DNA from: JBMNNU01 sp050942695
Lineage (GTDB): Bacteria; Chloroflexota; UBA6077
Length of the DNA stretch: 7,643 bases
Assembly: GCA_050942695.1 (NCBI GenBank)
Contig: JBMNNU010000154.1
Span: 1 to 7,643, forward strand
Reading direction: 5' to 3'
Each line of letters opens with the position of its first letter. Position 1 is the first letter of the stretch. Shown piece after piece: positions 5,768 through 7,643 of this stretch. The notes beneath the pieces were generated by a model that saw only the letters and a program-made list of their open reading frames with translations, was not told the DNA's origin and made no database searches. Position numbers and translations under genes: made by a program.

Positions 5768-7117
5768 CTAAAGACCCAGAATTCCAAAAAAGACAAGGCA
5801 AGCGATAGCGCCAACAACCGACATGCTTAGGCCCCAGATCAGGAGGTTTCTAAACAACCTTGATTTGTTTTCGTGCTCGCCAGCGCAGGCAATACAGAGA
5901 GCTCCTAAAGTGGAGAGGGGGCTTGTGTCAACCAGGTGAGACCCGATGTTGATGCTGGATATGAGAGCCACCGGATCGCCGCCGCCTAATTCATTGACCA
6001 GGTCGGGTACCATGTGTAGAAACATGGGCATAACCACACCAGATGAGCTGGAGTAGGCGGAGAGGACGCCGGTAATCAAACCCAGCCAGCCGTTAATCGT
6101 GACAGGATTGGATATATTGGAGATGATTGTCACCATGGCTGCCAGACCGCCGGCTTTTTCCATTACGTTGATTAGAACGGTCACCCCGCAAACCATCATG
6201 ATAACTCCCCAGGGTACAGACATCATGGCCTGTTTGGAATCTGCCACATTCAAGAGCAAGAGGATGGCAGATAGAATAAAGCCTATAGTACCTACGTTGG
6301 CGACAATACTGATAAACCAAGAAGGTAAAAGTCCTTTGAAGGCGGGAAGCCCGGGCACGATCACCATCACCAGTAGGGCAGCAATGGCTACAAGAGTATA
6401 GACCTGCTTGGCGGTAAAACGTTCCGGCTTAGGAGCGATTTCGTCAATGTTGAGAAAGCCATTTTTCTGGTTTTTCGCCCAGGCCAAGCCACCTAAGAGC
6501 AGGAAGCCGCCGATGTTAATCACCCCCTGAGCAATCTCCGAATTCCAATGAATCTTCCAAGCTAGAGATTGGAGGTTTACACTGCTCATAGTTTCTAAAG
6601 AAGGCGCAATTTTTGAAGCGATAATGCCATTGGAGATAATGCCGCTAGGCGCAAAGGGCGAGAAAGCAGCGCCGTTGGCGGCGCCTACCACCAGGAGTGT
6701 CATCAGGAAAGCGCTTAGATTGATGCGAGTTGCAATCGCCATTGCCAGGGGAGCCATCAGGGCGGTGGCAGCGATGTTGCCAGGTCCGATGGTTGTAAAG
6801 AAGGTGGTAAGGATGAAGATGATTACAGGCACCAGGATGACGTTGCCACCGCAGAGCCGTATAGCGTAAGATGTAAACTTGGGCATAGTCCCGTTAACCT
6901 GGGCTATAGCAAAAAGATAGGTCACACCAACAAGAATCATAAATAGGTCTACGGGGAAAAATTTCATGACATCGGTACCATTAAGCCCGCTCCAGATACC
7001 CCCAACCAGAATGGCAAAACCGATGGATAGGATACCGGGGTGGGTTGCCTCATTAATACAGCTGATAAGCACTACGGCTACCAGCGCAATAATTGAAACC
7101 AGGGCAGCTGTTGTCAT
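5768..7117 (-). CDS. matC: MatC-family dicarboxylate carrier (malonate/C4-dicarboxylate permease type)
   Basis: This is a 449-residue integral membrane protein with about 11-12 hydrophobic segments, related to rhizobial MatC in the ion-transporter superfamily. The recognisable block is FPVDLFMILVGVTYLFAIAQ followed by VNGT (about residues 55-77). Next come a first re-entrant-like motif GPGNIAATALMAPLA (111-125) and GAANGAAFSPFAPSG (145-159). In the second half are SAYSSSSGVVMP (353-364) and SHLVDTSPLSTLGA (393-406). The start is ATG 7117-7115, with GGGAG (7130-7126) 8 bases upstream; GTG 7141 is in frame but would place the ribosome binding site inside the gene. MatC of Rhizobium is a malonate carrier; the substrate here may be malonate or another dicarboxylate, by inference. 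A long leader with a cobalamin-riboswitch-like element precedes it. No malonate decarboxylase or malonyl-CoA synthetase gene is visible. Confidence 0.85.
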   Translation of the reverse strand: MTTAALVSIIALVAVVLISCINEATHPGILSIGFAILVGGIWSGLNGTDVMKFFPVDLFMILVGVTYLFAIAQVNGTMPKFTSYAIRLCGGNVILVPVIIFILTTFFTTIGPGNIAATALMAPLAMAIATRINLSAFLMTLLVVGAANGAAFSPFAPSGIISNGIIASKIAPSLETMSSVNLQSLAWKIHWNSEIAQGVINIGGFLLLGGLAWAKNQKNGFLNIDEIAPKPERFTAKQVYTLVAIAALLVMVIVPGLPAFKGLLPSWFISIVANVGTIGFILSAILLLLNVADSKQAMMSVPWGVIMMVCGVTVLINVMEKAGGLAAMVTIISNISNPVTINGWLGLITGVLSAYSSSSGVVMPMFLHMVPDLVNELGGGDPVALISSINIGSHLVDTSPLSTLGALCIACAGEHENKSRLFRNLLIWGLSMSVVGAIACLVFFGILGL

Positions 7118-7200
7118 ACATAAGTCTCCCTTATTTCTCACGTGAATTCGGCACTAGCAGCGTGACTACGCACAGTGTGGTGCTACCTTTGAATGTGCTA

Positions 7201-7290
7201 TCAATCGATCCATCTGAGGGGGAAGCTGAGGAGTAGAAACGGGGGAAAATAACCCATTCCTATGGATAGGCAAGGGAAGATCCGCTCCAC
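7201..7290 (-). CDS. possible 29-residue leader ORF between the riboswitch and matC
   Basis: GTG 7290-7288 opens a 29-codon frame ending at TGA 7203-7201. It encodes a hydrophobic, Pro-rich peptide (ERIFPCLSIG..PFLLLSFPLR). A purine-rich AGGAGAGAGGG lies about 13 bases upstream, which is rather far. It could be a leader peptide or simply chance; coding evidence is weak. Confidence 0.12.
   Translation of the reverse strand: MERIFPCLSIGMGYFPPFLLLSFPLRWID
7246..7276 (-). terminator. candidate attenuator hairpin in the matC leader
   Basis: On the minus strand, bases 7276-7267 pair imperfectly with 7262-7253 (CCC and CCTA pair with GGG and TAGG, with two internal mismatches) around the loop TCCA. 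TTATTTT (7252-7246) follows directly. Hairpin plus T-rich run, about 60 bases after the B12-box-like element, fits a weak riboswitch terminator. The stem is short, so this is tentative. Confidence 0.3.
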
Positions 7291-7323
7291 GCTGATTCGA
7301 CCCTCTCTCCTGGGAATGCTTAA

Positions 7324-7498
7324 ATCCAGGAAAAGGCAGGCACACGACTTATCGGCCACGATCTCTCACAGCCGCATCACAGTTACGGGACGGCGCCGGA
7401 TCCCGCCGGCTTCGTTTTTAAGCCCCTTTTGGCGTACCTTTGCCGCAAGCTATTCGATTACGCCATTGTCAATCAGGATGATCACTCTATCACTGGAT
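7324..7498 (-). promoter_or_regulatory. compact cobalamin (B12) riboswitch-like element upstream of matC
   Basis: Read leftward, the elements occur in the order known for cobalamin riboswitches. A P2 stem pairs GGCGTA (7464-7459) with TACGCC (7436-7431). The core AAAAGGGG (7430-7423) follows. Then comes the P4 stem GCCGG/CCGGC (7410-7395), and CCGTCCCGTAACTGTGATG, which matches the conserved core CGGTCCCGCCACTGTGA well. A hairpin CGGCTGTGA-GAGA-TCGTGGCCG (7374-7353) has 9 pairs and a GNRA tetraloop. Last is a B12-box-like AAGTCGTGTGCCTGCC (7350-7335). A possible outer stem pairs ATCCAG (7498-7493) with CTGGAT (7329-7324). The peripheral part between the CACTG region and the B12 box is very short, so this is a compact form. 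A 10-base stretch (7422-7413) interrupts the usual GGGAAGCCGG, and the P4 loop and B12 box deviate from consensus. The matC ATG lies about 210 bases downstream. Confidence 0.6.
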
Positions 7499-7643
7499 AT
7501 AACAGACTCCTAATTTCGGGGAAACAGCTCATGGAGGGGGTCAGGGGCTTACTTGTCCACTCGGACTTGTCGGTTGAATTCGCCATCTCTCTCCCATGTG
7601 CTAGAACCAGATAATTGGGCTAGCCTGCCCTTGCCGGACTGGG

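Noticed and set aside
7465..7490. Consensus -35 hexamer TTGACA on the minus strand inside the riboswitch region
   Set aside because: No -10 hexamer follows at 16-18 bases, and it lies between the P1 and P2 elements.
7262..7513. 83-codon plus-strand ORF at the right end
   Set aside because: It lies antisense to the riboswitch-like RNA and has a basic, motif-free translation with no good ribosome binding site.

Overview
The window is an ordinary-looking bacterial chromosomal segment of moderate GC content, with one tRNA gene and no mobile element or CRISPR array that I can see. The taxon is uncertain. The left-edge phosphatase-like protein, the stand-alone HD protein and the PyrE variant with a CxxC tail resemble proteins I associate with Chloroflexota (Dehalococcoidia-like) or other anaerobes, but nothing here proves it.

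Layout, left to right. A leftward, partial gene (1-456) encodes a PP2C/PPM-phosphatase-like protein with an atypical core motif. A promoter -10 box and a 30-bp near-perfect palindrome separate it from a rightward HD-domain phosphohydrolase (742-1620). A 414-base gap follows, holding a bulged hairpin and a possible 16-codon leader ORF. Next are a small zinc-ribbon protein (2035-2241), a G:U-rich hairpin and an orotate phosphoribosyltransferase gene (pyrE, 2467-3042) that ends in a strong terminator.

The right half is all leftward. The order of transcription from the right edge is: a compact cobalamin-riboswitch-like RNA (about 7324-7498), a MatC-type dicarboxylate carrier (5768-7117), a tRNA-Thr(CGU) gene with its own promoter (5482-5553), and a tctB-tctA pair (5265-3301) that ends in a GC-rich terminator facing the pyrE terminator.

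Functional reading: the right half is a carboxylate-uptake region built from two unrelated transporter families, the TctB/TctA membrane subunits and a MatC-family permease. No TctC binding-protein gene is present beside tctBA. The most interesting signal is the cobalamin-riboswitch-like leader on the same strand as matC. It seems to lack the peripheral P7-P11 part of the long class, carries a roughly 10-base insertion in its core, and lies about 210 bases upstream of matC. If functional, it would link dicarboxylate uptake to B12 status; it could also be a degenerate relic.
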